A stretch of 23,527 bases of DNA from Agrocybe praecox (GCA_964017145.1 CAXHKQ010000086.1:1-23527), one strand, 5' to 3'; shown: positions 1 to 10,828, counted from the stretch's first letter. Notes: generated by a model not told the origin, from the sequence alone. Numbers and translations: made by a program.

Positions 1-140
1 CATACATTTCAAACTATGTATTAGATGAAATGTTTTAATGAATTTACATTCCTGATTCAAAAGATGGCTGTTTCCGAAAATGTTATCGATTTGAAATCGG
101 TCTCTCCAGAACACCGAACACCGGGAATTAATGAACCTTG
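1..140. mobile_element. Right end of a TA-inserting DNA transposon (same family as 18145-18700)
   Basis: The segment 55-140 is similar to 18609-18700. Shared blocks include ATTCAAAAGATGGC, TTCCGAAAA then TGTTATCGATTTGA, CCAGAACACCGA, and a terminal CCGGGA..TAATGAACC followed by TTG and then TA. In the complete copy this block is the right terminal inverted repeat, so only the right end is present here and the left end lies outside the window. A TA dinucleotide at 141-142 is the expected target duplication of the Tc1/mariner (IS630) group. No coding capacity is visible. The family name is not known to me. Confidence 0.6.
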
Positions 141-269
141 TATTTTACGTGTAAAATAAACAGAGTACACGCGTGCGGTTTATTTTTCGTGTGCACACAC
201 ACAGCACTGCATGTTATGTAATGAATACACATGCACACGCGGATGCGCTTCTCTGACGATGTTCCGCAG

Positions 270-289
270 CGCCGCCGCCGCCGCCGCCC
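270..289. repeat. (GCC)n trinucleotide microsatellite
   Basis: About six uninterrupted CCG/GCC units. Short frames across it give poly-Ala, poly-Arg or poly-Gly on either strand, which explains several spurious ORFs here. Confidence 0.9.
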
Positions 290-453
290 GCTCGACAAAC
301 ATAAAAAACGTAAAGTCGCTCGTAAACAACGTGCGCCACCACTTTTCGGTGGCTGCAGCGGCGTCCGAACAGCTGTTTGGCATTTATTTGCCTCGGCCGG
401 AGACTTTTTAATTTATACAAAGAGGAACGAGTTCAAACAGAACGCGAACGAAG

Positions 454-459
454 GTGAGT
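454..459 (+). promoter_or_regulatory. Candidate 5' splice site
   Basis: The sequence AAG|GTGAGT is a strong match to the metazoan donor consensus. It follows a purine-rich stretch (about 415-453) with no ATG, resembling an insect 5' UTR exon. This is motif evidence only: no matching acceptor or promoter could be fixed, and such matches also occur by chance in a window this size. Confidence 0.2.
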
Positions 460-1907
460 TTTCGAGTGGAAATATACGGTGTTGTTTATTGTTCAAACAC
501 CCAGGATGAAACGGGCATTGTTCTAACGCGTCGGTGTTTGTGTGAATGTGATGCTGCTTATTATTATTATTCAAACGATCCAATTACTCTCTGTTCGGCG
601 CCACTGACATCCAGCAAATTTGACGTGACAAGCAAAGCAATCGAGCATATGGCTGCGAATACCTGTGTGCTGTGTGCTATGCCAATGCCAATGTTGGTTC
701 GCGAACAGCGGCAGCTTTCTGCAATAATTCTCGGATGTCAGAGAGACGGACGCAAAGGAAGTGCGAAGTGCCAGAGCGCGGGGATGTCGAAAATAATCAC
801 AATCCATGTCGACGTCGACGTAGCTCTCGCACAATGATCAAAGTGATGTGTATAGGAAATGTAAATAGCAACGAATTACGGAAAATAAACTCAAGAGTGT
901 CGGTGTCGGTAGGTTGATTCTCTAATTGACTGCGCCTTTCCAGAAGGGATTACAGAACTTTAAAGTCAGTCAACATAGTACATATGTATTTGCACTCTGT
1001 TCTGGGTAAAGTTCCAAATAACTGCCATAAATCACCGCGACACAACCACCGTCGTTTTATCCACCTTATCAATTTCTTGACTTCTTTTATACACCCAAAA
1101 CTCGAACGACACACATAAATCTTGTGTCTCCAAATGCTTTTACACATAAACACACACGCGCGAAGAGTGGCTTCGTCTGCCCCATGGGAGATGCGTCGGC
1201 ACGCATGCTGCTTTCGGATTGTTACACGCTTGTGTGAATGTGTTTATGAGAGTGCTTATACGCTGGCATGTGTGCATTATTATTTATAAATTTGAGCCAC
1301 GTTAGCAAGCATATAAAATGCATGCGATCCAAAAGTTTGGAATATACTTTGATTAGGTAGAAGAACACTCGACTGCCGAACGTCATCCCGAATCGAATCA
1401 CATATTCCGTGTGTGTGTAATCACAGTCACATTGTCTGCATATGCAAAATGGGCACTTACGATGAGGGTGCACGCATCATAACACACACACACTCCCATA
1501 CAAAACTCGATCAGAAGGCTAAAGTGATTCATCACAGCAGCAGCAGCCAGCGAGTAAATTGAATTGATTTCTATATCCGAACAATACCGTAATTACTCTC
1601 ATGATGATGCGGGGTAAAAAGTCAACATGTAAATGTGTGGTGGCTGGCCCATTTATCCGAGTTACTCTGGTAATAAATTCAGTTATGAGCAGAACGTCAG
1701 ACTTCCCGAAATCGGCAGCAATCGGCATGTCATAAAACCGACCATTACGGACGAATTTCGCGTGACAATGTCAAATTATCGCCGAACTCACGCAGAGCTC
1801 CAGAACAGCGCCAGCGAGACAGAGAGCAAACGCCATGGGCACATTAAACACAATGAATTCGAATTTCCGGCTTTCAACTGGATGATGGCGAAATGGCAGT
1901 GGACGCC

Positions 1908-1928
1908 AACGACGACGACGACGACGAC
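1908..1928. repeat. (ACG)n trinucleotide microsatellite
   Basis: Seven ACG units in a row. The same GAC/GTC class recurs at 4531-4550, 8474-8494, 17059-17076 and 20306-20320, so it is a favoured microsatellite motif of this genome. Confidence 0.9.
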
Positions 1929-2214
1929 AGTAATTCGCGTGCCATGCATCAATCCCCAAGTGCGCGTGTTCATTTGTGCGTGCGACGAGCCAGCGAGAGT
2001 GCATGTGTAACACGCCATTGTGGTTGGATGTGGATGTGGATGTGTGCGCGCACGTGCCCGGGCGAAATTGAATCATTTGCAATGTGTGTGTGCGTGGGGG
2101 CGCCGTCGAACGTCGCACGATGCGGAGACGCGTCGTCGGCGTTCGTCGTGTAACAGTCAGCAGTCTTGTTATAACATCGACGATGATCGTTGAGACGTTT
2201 TAGTGTACAGTTGA

Positions 2215-2430
2215 TTTCAATATGAAGTTACCGAGAATGCTGCAATATAAGGTTACTTGTTCAAAGGCAAGTCATCCGAAAACAACATTGTCTACACATA
2301 TACAAATTTGCAGAGTTATTAAAGACAGATAGATATCTCTGATACAAAATATTCCGGTAATTTCGAGCACCCAGTTATGTTAAAATGAGCTCCAAAGTCC
2401 AGAATGTTTCTTAGTAACTTCATATTGAAA
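2215..2430. mobile_element. Short inverted-repeat element (MITE-like), 216 bp
   Basis: The left end 2215-2231 and the reverse complement of 2414-2430 are identical over 17 bases (TTTCAATATGAAGTTAC). After two mismatches the match continues with AGAA. The interior is AT-rich, with no open frame of note. The size and ends fit a nonautonomous DNA transposon. I could not define a clean target duplication: the flanks read CAGTTGA and CCTAATG. The superfamily is therefore open. Confidence 0.65.
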
Positions 2431-3070
2431 CCTAATGTATTATGTGCCACTGCCACTGGCAGTCGAGTAGTTTTGCGGGCGATTTATGACGGAATGCCTG
2501 CGCGCACAGTCAAAGCACTCGGCAGTTCGACCCAACTTCTGGTCTAGCGTGCAACAATCGCATTACGTTTTATGTCTTCGTGTGCTCGGAATATTCGCGC
2601 AGGCAGTACTCTACGCATAACTAGAGACGTGGGATCGCGTGTTTGAGCACGCGTTCATGCATTCATATTTCATTTGACTTGTTCTGAGTATAAGTGAAAG
2701 AGTGCTGCTCAGCAGTAGACGATGACATATGCAAGCGACTTGATTGATCCGATACCACATCCAGTACAAGTTTGCTACTGTTTTTCCACAAGTGCACGCG
2801 CAGCCTAACGCAAACGTCTATTGAATGCGCTCGTAATGGTAGAAGTTTTCGCATTTGACTGTGTTGGCCTCCGGAACGAGCAAAGCGCAAAACGCTTCGG
2901 TTATATAAACGTTATACGATTTATAGTATCGCGTTTTGCGGGCATATAATGCAAACGACATTTGTGGGTGCGCGATGGCGACGTATGTGTTTGTGTGTGT
3001 GTGTGTGTGTTTGCGTGCGTACAAAGTGAGTCGTCCGTCGGAAATATTGTATAGGGCTCGTATACACACA
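2431..3070. other. Noncoding stretch
   Basis: No gene seen. It contains a (TG)n tract at 2992-3011 and otherwise unremarkable mixed sequence. Minus-strand frames here run through the TG/CA tract and match nothing I recognise. Confidence 0.65.
2992..3011. repeat. (TG)n dinucleotide microsatellite
   Basis: Ten consecutive TG units followed by TTGCGTGCG. It is a typical short (CA/TG)n tract of the background sequence. Confidence 0.9.
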
Positions 3071-3602
3071 ACTACCCCAACACGTCAATGTTGGAACATT
3101 CATTTGTAATATTATAGTACTATAAGACCTTCTCAACCGATTTATGTTCCTACTTATATTAAAATATCGATAAAGTTCCTTGATAACATGACCAGATACA
3201 ACATGTTGAAGATTGGGTCGAAGATATAGTAAACTAGGACCGATATTATAACAAAAAGGGGCAGAATGTTGGTGTAGAGTATATCTTATCTTTGATATCC
3301 ATCGAAGGTGCACAACCGAAAGACGACGTAAAAGTGTTCTAAACAACGTGTCCCATCTCGAATAGGTCAATTTCTTACTGTCCCATTTTGTTGGTGCAAA
3401 CAAGGGTTGATAAAGTGGACCTGAAGTCCGATGTATAGTAATTTTCGGTCGACATAATGTTCACCAAATATGATACTGATAGTTGCCCGGACCATATCGA
3501 AGATGAATCTATTAAGAATTGTTCATCGGTCACATTTTAAATAGCATTGAAAATTATTTTTTTTTTCACTCGACTGCCCCAATATTGAAGTTTTAGGGTA
3601 GT
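3071..3602. mobile_element. Inverted-repeat DNA element, 532 bp, nonautonomous
   Basis: The left end begins ACTACCCCAA and continues through TCAATGTTGG. The reverse complement of the right end begins ACTACCCTAA and continues through TCAATATTGG. About 22 of the first 28 positions agree. The interior is AT-rich and carries a 14-bp palindrome at 3112-3125 (TTATAGTACTATAA). The flanks, ATACACACA on the left and ATACTAACA on the right, agree at 7 of 9 positions and could be an eroded duplication. A common GTATAC lies just outside both ends, so the exact termini may be a few bases further out. No transposase is visible. Confidence 0.6.
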
Positions 3603-4530
3603 ATACTAACACAGTCACACTAAAAGCCATGCAAAGTTGGAGCCGTCGTAGCTCGTTGACCCTGTTTGACAGAATGTGTGTGTTCTACCTTCTTGTTGGT
3701 CCTTTCCTGTGTATAGTGTGGTTCACTTCATGTGCGTATATCTGATGCGACTGTAATGCGAGCTCATAAATATAACGGGCCGGAACCGATTGCGAATGTT
3801 GAGCGACATTTAATATCTTTTTCCATATTGTTTTTGTGCGCGCACTACTCCTCCAAATCCCAGTAAAACGCCAGCGCTCCAACTTGGCCCTCCGCAATCG
3901 CAGAAATACTTACGTCTCCAAGTACTGGAAGTACTGGTAAACCGGACGCCGGTACAGAAAACCCTCGGCTTTCTCAACCATCATAGCGTTCCTCCCAGGA
4001 CGGCCGCCGGCAAAGTTCGATGTCGAGTCGATGATGATGGCCGGGGTATTATGCCGCCGGAGCGTTTAAGTTATGAGAGCACTTTGTGACACACGCGCAC
4101 ACTTGGAGCACCCTCACGCACCTCACCACTTCATCAATACACGCCGTTCGTCTGTGGCATACTGTTCATAAATCCACTGTGCGCGCGCGAATGTATAGTA
4201 ATTTACTTGAGAGGTTTTGTGCTGTGAGTATACTTGCGAACTGAATTGATGCTTATAATTGCATCGCCATCTCGCCTCTCGCTTTCATGTCCGGGACATC
4301 AGCGCGAGCCGGCATCATCATCATTACACTTTAGTGCAGGCAGACAAACAAACACACACCGACAGATATACACAGACAAACAAACGCATTTTCCCGAGCG
4401 AAACGTCGCCAGCGATGCGCACACACAACACACCGCTGCGAATTAACTTTAAGTGGAAAACAGAGGAGCGTACACCACTCATTCCACTAGTCCACTCGTC
4501 AGAACCGTTGCACGAGCTCATAGTCAACGA

Positions 4531-4550
4531 CGTCGTCGTCGTCGTCGTCG
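4531..4550. repeat. (GTC)n trinucleotide microsatellite
   Basis: Six to seven CGT/GTC units in a row. It is read as poly-Val in an otherwise meaningless plus-strand frame. Confidence 0.9.
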
Positions 4551-4641
4551 TACCATTCCATATTTCTAATTGTCTCGTCTTGTGCTCGACGGCACCGAAG
4601 AGGTCCCATCTTCATGCGGCGGCTCAACAAAGCTCTGGCAC

Positions 4642-4662
4642 ACAGACAGACAGACAGACAGA
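4642..4662. repeat. (CAGA)n tetranucleotide microsatellite
   Basis: Five consecutive ACAG units, preceded by CA-rich sequence. It accounts for the TDRQTDRQ-type translation seen in two frames. Confidence 0.9.
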
Positions 4663-5014
4663 CTCACAGTCAGACACTCGACGACCTCTCGTCGCACTCT
4701 CCTCGCCGAGGAGAACGCGCCAATCTGGTACGCCCACTCAAGACTAATGACTTCACGTATTATATCGTCTATACTACATGGTCTGGTTAGTCCCGAGACA
4801 AACTATGAAGGAGCAACATTTTCGACGAAAACAAAGTTTACTATTTATCATAGTGATCGTTTAGTCAGCCATAATTAAAATTAAAGCCGACCTGTCATTA
4901 GTTGGAAGTAATTGACTTTATTGTAACTCGCGGTACGACATGACATAACATAACATATTGAGAAGAAAGTATTAAAAGTCTTATAAAAACACTAATTTCC
5001 TGGTGCCGGGTAAT

Positions 5015-5050
5015 GAGGTTAATGGGTCTGATGTCAATTGACATAACCTC
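5015..5050. repeat. Inverted repeat with central palindrome
   Basis: GAGGTTA at 5015-5021 is the inverse of TAACCTC at 5044-5050. A perfect 12-bp palindrome TGTCAATTGACA (5032-5043) abuts the right arm. It could be a binding site for a dimeric factor or chance. Confidence 0.4.
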
Positions 5051-6137
5051 AGATTTAATTTTACGGATAACTCACTATAATTGTTTACGTTGAAAAAAAC
5101 TTCTCAGCCCATGTAGAACAGGCGCAGCGCTTTCGCGATTTCCAAAACCCAAACATCTTGTGTGTGCAACATCGCGCGTCCACATTGGCCTACCACCCAA
5201 CCACACAAGCACAGCGCACGCGCCAAACTGGCTGTCGTAATTGCTGTCTAAATAATGTATTATACGGTGCGCGGTTTGACTGCTGCGGCGGCGGCGGAAG
5301 TTCGCACAAACGCATTTTTGTCGGGACGCCGCGAGCCCATCGTGCTCTGTCGGCGCACTCGAGCGGCGCAGGCGAACGAGCCCGAACGGTTGGTTTTCTT
5401 GTCAGTGGGTAAGTGGAAAATATTCGTCTGCTTATTCCCTTTCGGGCGTGGAATGGAACACACACTGGGTGCACTCACAGACAAACACTTACGCGCACGC
5501 AGACACGCACACGTAGCACGAGCGCAAATACGCACAAAAGTTGCACTACTTCCTACTACAACGGGTCGGGTCGTCGTCGTCAATGCTTGCTGTTTGCCAA
5601 GCGCATACAAAGTACAGTGTGTGTAGTACCGCCCGTAACTAACTTTGTCGGTTCATATGTTCCGTGCTTTCATGCACGAGCACGTGCGCCCATCTGGGAC
5701 TTGGAGCCACACACTCACGCACATACTCACACATGCCGCACGAAAGTTTGCACCCAACTCGCCCTCAGAATACAATGCGCACTCGCACCTCCTCCGGGTT
5801 CGTTTGTTCGCGCGCATTCGCAGCGGAAAGCATAAATTTTCCATGTTGCATGTTTTCACATGAAATGTTGGGATCGCGCAAAGGGCCATGTGGCGGCGAC
5901 GGTGGCGGTTTTGTCTAGTCTCCGGCACCGACCGACACCTGCCGACATCGCATAACATATGCGCGCATTCGTGACGCCGCCCTCGCGCCTTCTCGGTCGC
6001 GCGGAGACTAAATTAGCCAAATATGGGCGCCGACCGCCGCCGATGAACGGCACATATACTCAGCTGCTGCCATAATGACCGCGGCGTGCGCGACGATCCG
6101 GTCGGAACGGCCAAATGCCGTTTCGTCCGCAAACACA

Positions 6138-6269
6138 ATGCATGCGCGCATACGCATGCACGCGCAGTTTATGTCGCGTGTGCGCATACGAAATGAGTTC
6201 CCACATGCGTGCGTGCGCGATCGAGCATTGTGCGTTTGAACTCGGTTGCGCGCGCGTGCGCGTACGCGT
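6138..6269. repeat. Cluster of alternating purine-pyrimidine tracts (Z-DNA-prone)
   Basis: Three runs alternate strictly between purine and pyrimidine: 6138-6166 (29 nt), 6175-6190 (16 nt) and 6247-6269 (23 nt). They are mainly GC, GT and CA steps. Such tracts are known to adopt left-handed DNA under negative supercoiling; whether they do so here is inference. Confidence 0.7.
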
Positions 6270-6433
6270 TGCATTATTATCTGCAAAGGCGCACGCACGT
6301 AAACCCACTACACTCCTACTGGCACTAGTATGCTGTGCTGCTGTTGCTGTTGTCGTTGCCGCCGTATGAATTATTCATAATTGTCGTTGCGTGCCGACGA
6401 CGCACCATAGACCCCCATAACATATTCCGATAC

Positions 6434-6458
6434 GCACACGCACACACACACACACACA
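6434..6458. repeat. (CA)n dinucleotide microsatellite
   Basis: ACGCACACG followed by about nine CA units. Confidence 0.9.
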
Positions 6459-6590
6459 TTGTGCGAAGAGAATGCTGGCGAGCGGATCGAGCGATCGAGC
6501 GTGTCTTATTATCGCACTCGCGCGCGCATGTAAATCAACGTCGCGCGCGCGCAAGCACGTCGCGTTATAATTGAAGAACTTTAAATCAAA

Positions 6591-6627
6591 AGGAAGTGAC
6601 AATAATAATACGGCCTGGTCACTTCCT
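6591..6627. repeat. Perfect 10-bp inverted repeat, 17-nt spacer
   Basis: AGGAAGTGAC (6591-6600) pairs exactly with GTCACTTCCT (6618-6627). Each arm carries a GGAAGTG core resembling an ETS-factor site. The stem is too short for a typical microRNA precursor. Confidence 0.5.
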
Positions 6628-8075
6628 GCTGTGCGTGTGCGTCTTGCAACGTGCTAAGTGGCGATGATGACGTCGTTATGGCCAAGTGATAAACAGCGCG
6701 CGAAGATCGCCAGCAGCAGCCGATCGCGCAGACAAAACAGACCGCAGACAAAAAGGGAGAGAGAGCGAACGCAGTTCATGGGTTCAGATCGCGCAATTAT
6801 GTGCGCGGAACGTCCGGATCAGATGGTGATTATTGTATTATCAACGTACTACCCTAGCTCATTAATTTGAAACATTCACGAAATCGTGCATCTTTTACGT
6901 GTTGTTGGAAAAGTAAGAGTAACAAACAAATTGTAATGATGTCGTTTTGTTCGTTCAACGTCGTTCTATTTTGTACGAAAAAAACGTTTAAGGAAAGTCT
7001 AACTCTTTGGTTAAGCGCGCCTATAGAAGGCCGATTTGTATATCCAATATTTTCGTATTTCGTGTTTGGTTTCGAGACCGTAACATTTCACTCGAGTGAC
7101 TTACAGCGATGTGTGAATGCTCAATTGAAAGATAATTAAATTGGGAACGAATCATTATCATCTTAAAAAATGTAAGAAAATTGCCTTCATCGTTATTCGC
7201 TCGACAATTTGTCCATATATGAACGGAGATGTCGCAGAGATCGGAGAGGTACAGCCACGGGCAAGACATTTATTATACGATATTTTACAATATTATAGAA
7301 GAATGTTTATTGAACAAATCTACATCATTACATTTTTTCGCATGACTCTTACTTTTCATACAAAACGAAAAAGAATCACAATTTGTGTATGTTTCATAAT
7401 AATTAGCTTGACTAGTCAATTGAATTAGAGCATCCGCCGATTCACATGTTTACCAATATTTGTGCACACACATGTTATCGGCAATAAAATTGCTCACATT
7501 TCCCATTTCCTACAGTTAATCATCACGGCTTATCGCCGATGAAGCGCTCAAGCGCAAATGTGTCGAGAGCAGCATCACTACTGACACTTTAAATTAATTG
7601 TCCTCAACCCGCGCGCGACGCGACGCGTCTATTGATAATGTTTACACACAACAGCATACAAGCGCACATTGACACCAATGGGCGCAGCAGCACACTCACG
7701 CAAACACTTGTACACGATGTGTGTGTGCATTTGTGGCAGTGGCTGTTTTTAGTCCGGCCCGGCCGCAACGCAACTTGTTAACATGCTGATCGTCGACTTT
7801 TCGTGTTATTTGAAAACAACGCGCGCGCGCGCTTGACGCAATGCTCGTGTATGTTGTCTTCACGATCGGGTTGAAAAGGGCTGCCGATGCACATGTTACT
7901 GCATGCACTACACACTCACACATGTGTATTTGTGTCTGTGCTGTGTGTGTATACTGTTAATATTTACGAGTGATCATTATCGACTGTGTCGAATTGCGCT
8001 CACCACACACTCGATGCTAGAGGAGTCGAGGAGTCGCGGAGAAAAGCGCGCGTATTATTTCTGATGAGTTTATTG
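6628..8075. other. Noncoding stretch
   Basis: No gene seen. Frames at 6867-7139 and 7141-7428 are AT-rich, lack recognisable motifs and sit next to each other without a splice signal that I would trust. A (CG)n run lies at 7820-7832. Around 7000-7040 a motif GGTTAAGCGCGCCTA resembles one near 12230 (GCTAAGCGCGCCCTA), which may be a very old shared repeat. Confidence 0.55.
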
Positions 8076-8473
8076 AGTTGAGCGTTTCGGTGAAATGCTT
8101 ACAACCAACACACACACCACACACGCAATATTTGAGTACATACACCACATGTGACTGTGTCTGCGTCTGTGTGTGCATGTCTCGTTTTCGCTTGCGCATG
8201 CGAGTGTGCTGTTTGTGTATTTCCACACACACGCAAACACACACACACTTTAGTTGGGTCAGCGCTCCAACGCTCCAGAAATAACCGCGCTCGACGCCAA
8301 CACGCGTCCACCACCAAGCAAGTCCACCAATGCAACGGGATTATTTCCACTTTGCAGCAAACGACATTGCACAATTATTGTCGTCGTTGCTTCGTCCAAT
8401 CAACTTATCGTTGGCGGGGTTCAATGTAATTTCGATCCAAACTAAATTACATATTCTCTTCTGGTTATTCCCT

Positions 8474-8494
8474 CCGTCGTCGTCGTCGTCGTCG
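8474..8494. repeat. (CGT)n trinucleotide microsatellite
   Basis: Six to seven CGT units, read as poly-Ser in one plus-strand frame. Confidence 0.9.
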
Positions 8495-8890
8495 GGCAAA
8501 AATTGTACGCGCTCATTTGTTATTCCGCTTTGTCTGTGCGCAATATCAATGCAATGCGCCCATCAGTATTACGCTATTATCGCGGGAATACTACGATAAA
8601 GTATGCATGATTCGGTCGCAAGTGGTTGTGTGTCATCGTCGTCGTCGTTGACGTCGACAACTTTGACTTGCGTGGTGGGTTTTGTGTCGGCAATTTATAA
8701 TGATTGTCCAGAACCTAGAATATTATAGCTAGAAGCACGAACCGTCAACCGACCGACGACCGACCAACAAATGAATGCATGCACTCAAATAGTGTACAGC
8801 GCGTCAAGTGTGAAAAAACGAAACAAACAGCCACCAGCGAACGTGCCTCGTAGTTGGTGATACATTTTGTATTCAACCGCATTGTGTTCG

Positions 8891-8948
8891 CGTGTGTGTG
8901 TGTGTGTGTGTTTGGGTGTGCGTGTGACCAGACGCACACACACACACA
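8891..8948. repeat. (TG)n and (CA)n tracts in inverted arrangement
   Basis: A pure (TG)n run at about 8891-8911 is followed 20-odd bases later by a pure (CA)n run at about 8932-8948. The two arms are complementary, so the locus could form a long imperfect hairpin. Confidence 0.75.
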
Positions 8949-9032
8949 TGTTACCGAGTCGTGTATAAGTGGTGCATTTATTAGATCGTTATTATTATTA
9001 AATCAACATGACCGCGAGCTCTGCTCTGTCGT

Positions 9033-9911
9033 GTGAGCTCTCAATTGTCGCTAAATGCACACAAAGTCGTGACTAACTCACATCATGCGGCGCATACACG
9101 AATCGTATTTGTGCGCATGCGATGTCTAATGAATGTGAAACGTCGTTGTCTTATTCAAAAGCAAACCGCACAAAAGCGAAGAGAGATTGAACAGGAAATG
9201 TTCGAACGTTGTGTTTTTGGGTTTCCTACTATATTTGGGGCGTCGGCGTTCAGCCGGCGACATAAAGAGCTGAAAATAGCTGGCGCACGTGTCTCCGCCA
9301 TAAAACCATGCAAACTGTCGTCGGCCATCGGCGTTGTCGACATCGCGGTGTTTGCGAATGCACATGACGTGTGCGAAATTAACAAAAAGCCATACTACAG
9401 CCGCGCTGCGACCGCACTGCCCATCGGCAGTCGGCAGTCTGCCGTCACAAAAGAGCAAAACCGCCAAACGCGCATACGCATGGCGCATAGTTTTATATTC
9501 AGAAACGAACAGCAGTGGCAGCAGATGCAGCAGTGGCAGTGGCAGACGACTACCGACGACGACGACTACGACGATGTCGTTGTTCGCCAGAACCAAACGT
9601 TATTGAGTTATATATCTGCCGAACGTGATGATCATTCATATTGGCCAGCCGTACGAAGCAAGGCCCGCCCGTCCACTTGTCCGGAATTCCGAATGCAAGC
9701 CAAGCGCCCTCAAGGCACAACAACGTCACAGAGGCACATCCGTATATTCGTTTTACTATTTTCTGTGAGTATACTAGGATCAAACCTTTGGAACTGCATA
9801 CTGTTCTTTGTAGGCTATAGCTCTTTGTTGAGTCAATATGTAATCGTTACAATTGTCAATATCCACATCGAGAGCCTTCAATTTGCTCATGGAAGACATC
9901 ATGTTTGGTGA
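9033..9911 (+). other. Longest open frame in the window (292 codons), probably not a gene
   Basis: This is the longest ATG-to-stop frame. No domain, signal peptide or family motif can be recognised. Its middle part translates simple repeats (Gln/Trp-rich from CAGTGG repeats, Asp-rich from GAC repeats at about 9548-9575). A competing minus-strand frame of 156 codons covers part of the same bases, and the C-terminal hydrophobic run follows a change in base composition. GC-rich sequence with few stops makes such a frame unsurprising in 23 kb. A diverged single-exon gene cannot be excluded from sequence alone. Confidence 0.2.
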
Positions 9912-10480
9912 CTGGAAACAATGTTGTGCGGACTAGAGACGTATATCTAGCGATTAGCGAAACTCTGACTTTATAATATTGGACCGTTCGCCAGGTGCGT
10001 GCTTTCGCTTTTTGACATCATTTTGCAATCTCAAGGGTATGATCCTAGTATGTGCGTCTGTGTATGGGCTCTGGCTGCTGTAAATTTGAAATATCAACGT
10101 CAGCGTTCAGCGTTCTATGCTGGACATTGGCAGGTACTTGCAATGCAATGTAATGGGATGGGATCGTTTTTTATCTTCGAAATACTCAAGTCTCGGTCTT
10201 GAAGCAAGACCAAACTATTCCAATTTGATGATGAAACGAGCCAATTTTGATGATTGGCTGATACTATTACGTGGTTTATAGCGTATCAATATCGATAGAT
10301 GTGTCGTAAAAGATGCAAGATGTGTCTGCATACACTCTCCGCATGATACATTGAAATAAACTACAAGATTAGATGGCACACCAGCAGGTTCACTGAACTA
10401 CCAGACCAATTCATAAAAGATCAACGGGTCTGTACATGTCGTAACGATAGAAGAAACTTTGCTCCGCACGGAAGCTCTGT
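9912..10480. other. AT-richer noncoding stretch
   Basis: No gene or element ends could be found. It holds a 7-bp stem with 3-nt loop at 10195-10211 (GGTCTTG and CAAGACC). Just downstream, CCAATTTGATGAT (about 10219) and CCAATTTTGATGAT (about 10241) form a short direct repeat. It could be an unidentified old transposon fragment. Confidence 0.5.
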
Positions 10481-10809
10481 GAGGCTTGAATCATTAACGT
10501 TATTAGACGAATCTCGGGGAAGTTTACGACACGCTACAAAACCGGCGAACTTCATCGACACGTTTTCTCGCCAGTCGCCGGAAACGCAGCGAGAGTTCGT
10601 ACGCGAAACTTTTCGCTACACACCATCTGCATGCGCGCACACAGCACATTGGCACCATATTTTCAGTCGGTTTGTCTGTCTACGCTGCGCCCGCTCGCGC
10701 CGGCTGGCTGATAAGCCGTTTACACACGCGATCAACACTGAAAAACCCCGAAAGCACTGAAACTTAAACCGTGCAAAAGTTTGCATAGAAATGCGCCGCA
10801 CAGCACCAA

Positions 10810-10828
10810 CGCCGCCGCCGCCGCCGCC
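10810..10828. repeat. (GCC)n trinucleotide microsatellite
   Basis: Six GCC units just upstream of the TATAAATA motif. Confidence 0.9.

Larger units (their letters stand above)
143..2214. other. Noncoding, simple-repeat-rich background
   Basis: No gene can be supported. The stretch holds short CA/TG-rich runs, a (GCC)n tract near 270-289, a (TTA)n run near 559-570, an (ACG)n tract near 1908-1928 and a 12-bp palindrome GTCGACGTCGAC at 808-819. The open frames here are short, overlap on both strands and mostly translate simple repeats. Confidence 0.7.
3603..5149. other. Noncoding stretch with short tandem repeats
   Basis: No gene seen. It holds a (GTC)n tract at 4531-4550, a (CAGA)n tract at 4642-4662 and two copies of a GACAAACAAAC-like motif near 4342 and 4375. 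Frames over 60 codons here translate the repeats. Confidence 0.65.
5150..6590. other. CpG- and CA-rich noncoding block
   Basis: No gene is supported, although overlapping frames of 80-140 codons exist on both strands. They are expected from the high GC content and lack of stop codons in CA/CG tracts. A donor-like TGG|GTAAGT occurs at 5409-5414. A (CA)n tract lies at 6434-6458 and alternating purine-pyrimidine tracts lie at 6138-6269. The block could be intronic or upstream regulatory DNA. Confidence 0.6.
8076..9032. other. Noncoding block dominated by CA/TG tracts
   Basis: No gene seen. CA-rich runs (8104-8127, 8223-8250) and TG-rich runs (8150-8180, 8891-8911) alternate in strand. A (GTC)n tract lies at 8474-8494 and short GTC runs lie near 8636-8650. 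All frames here translate the repeats. Confidence 0.65.

Noticed and set aside
2921..3403. 160-codon minus-strand frame as a gene
   Set aside because: It straddles the end of the 532-bp inverted-repeat element and a TG microsatellite, and has no family motif.
6591..6627. Hairpin as a microRNA precursor
   Set aside because: The stem is only 10 bp, much shorter than the roughly 30 bp of paired sequence in microRNA precursors. No known insect microRNA seed was recognised.
9033..9911. 292-codon open frame as a protein-coding gene
   Set aside because: It has no recognisable domain, translates simple repeats in the middle, overlaps a long frame on the other strand and lies in stop-poor GC-rich DNA. 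It is listed only as an uncertain open frame.
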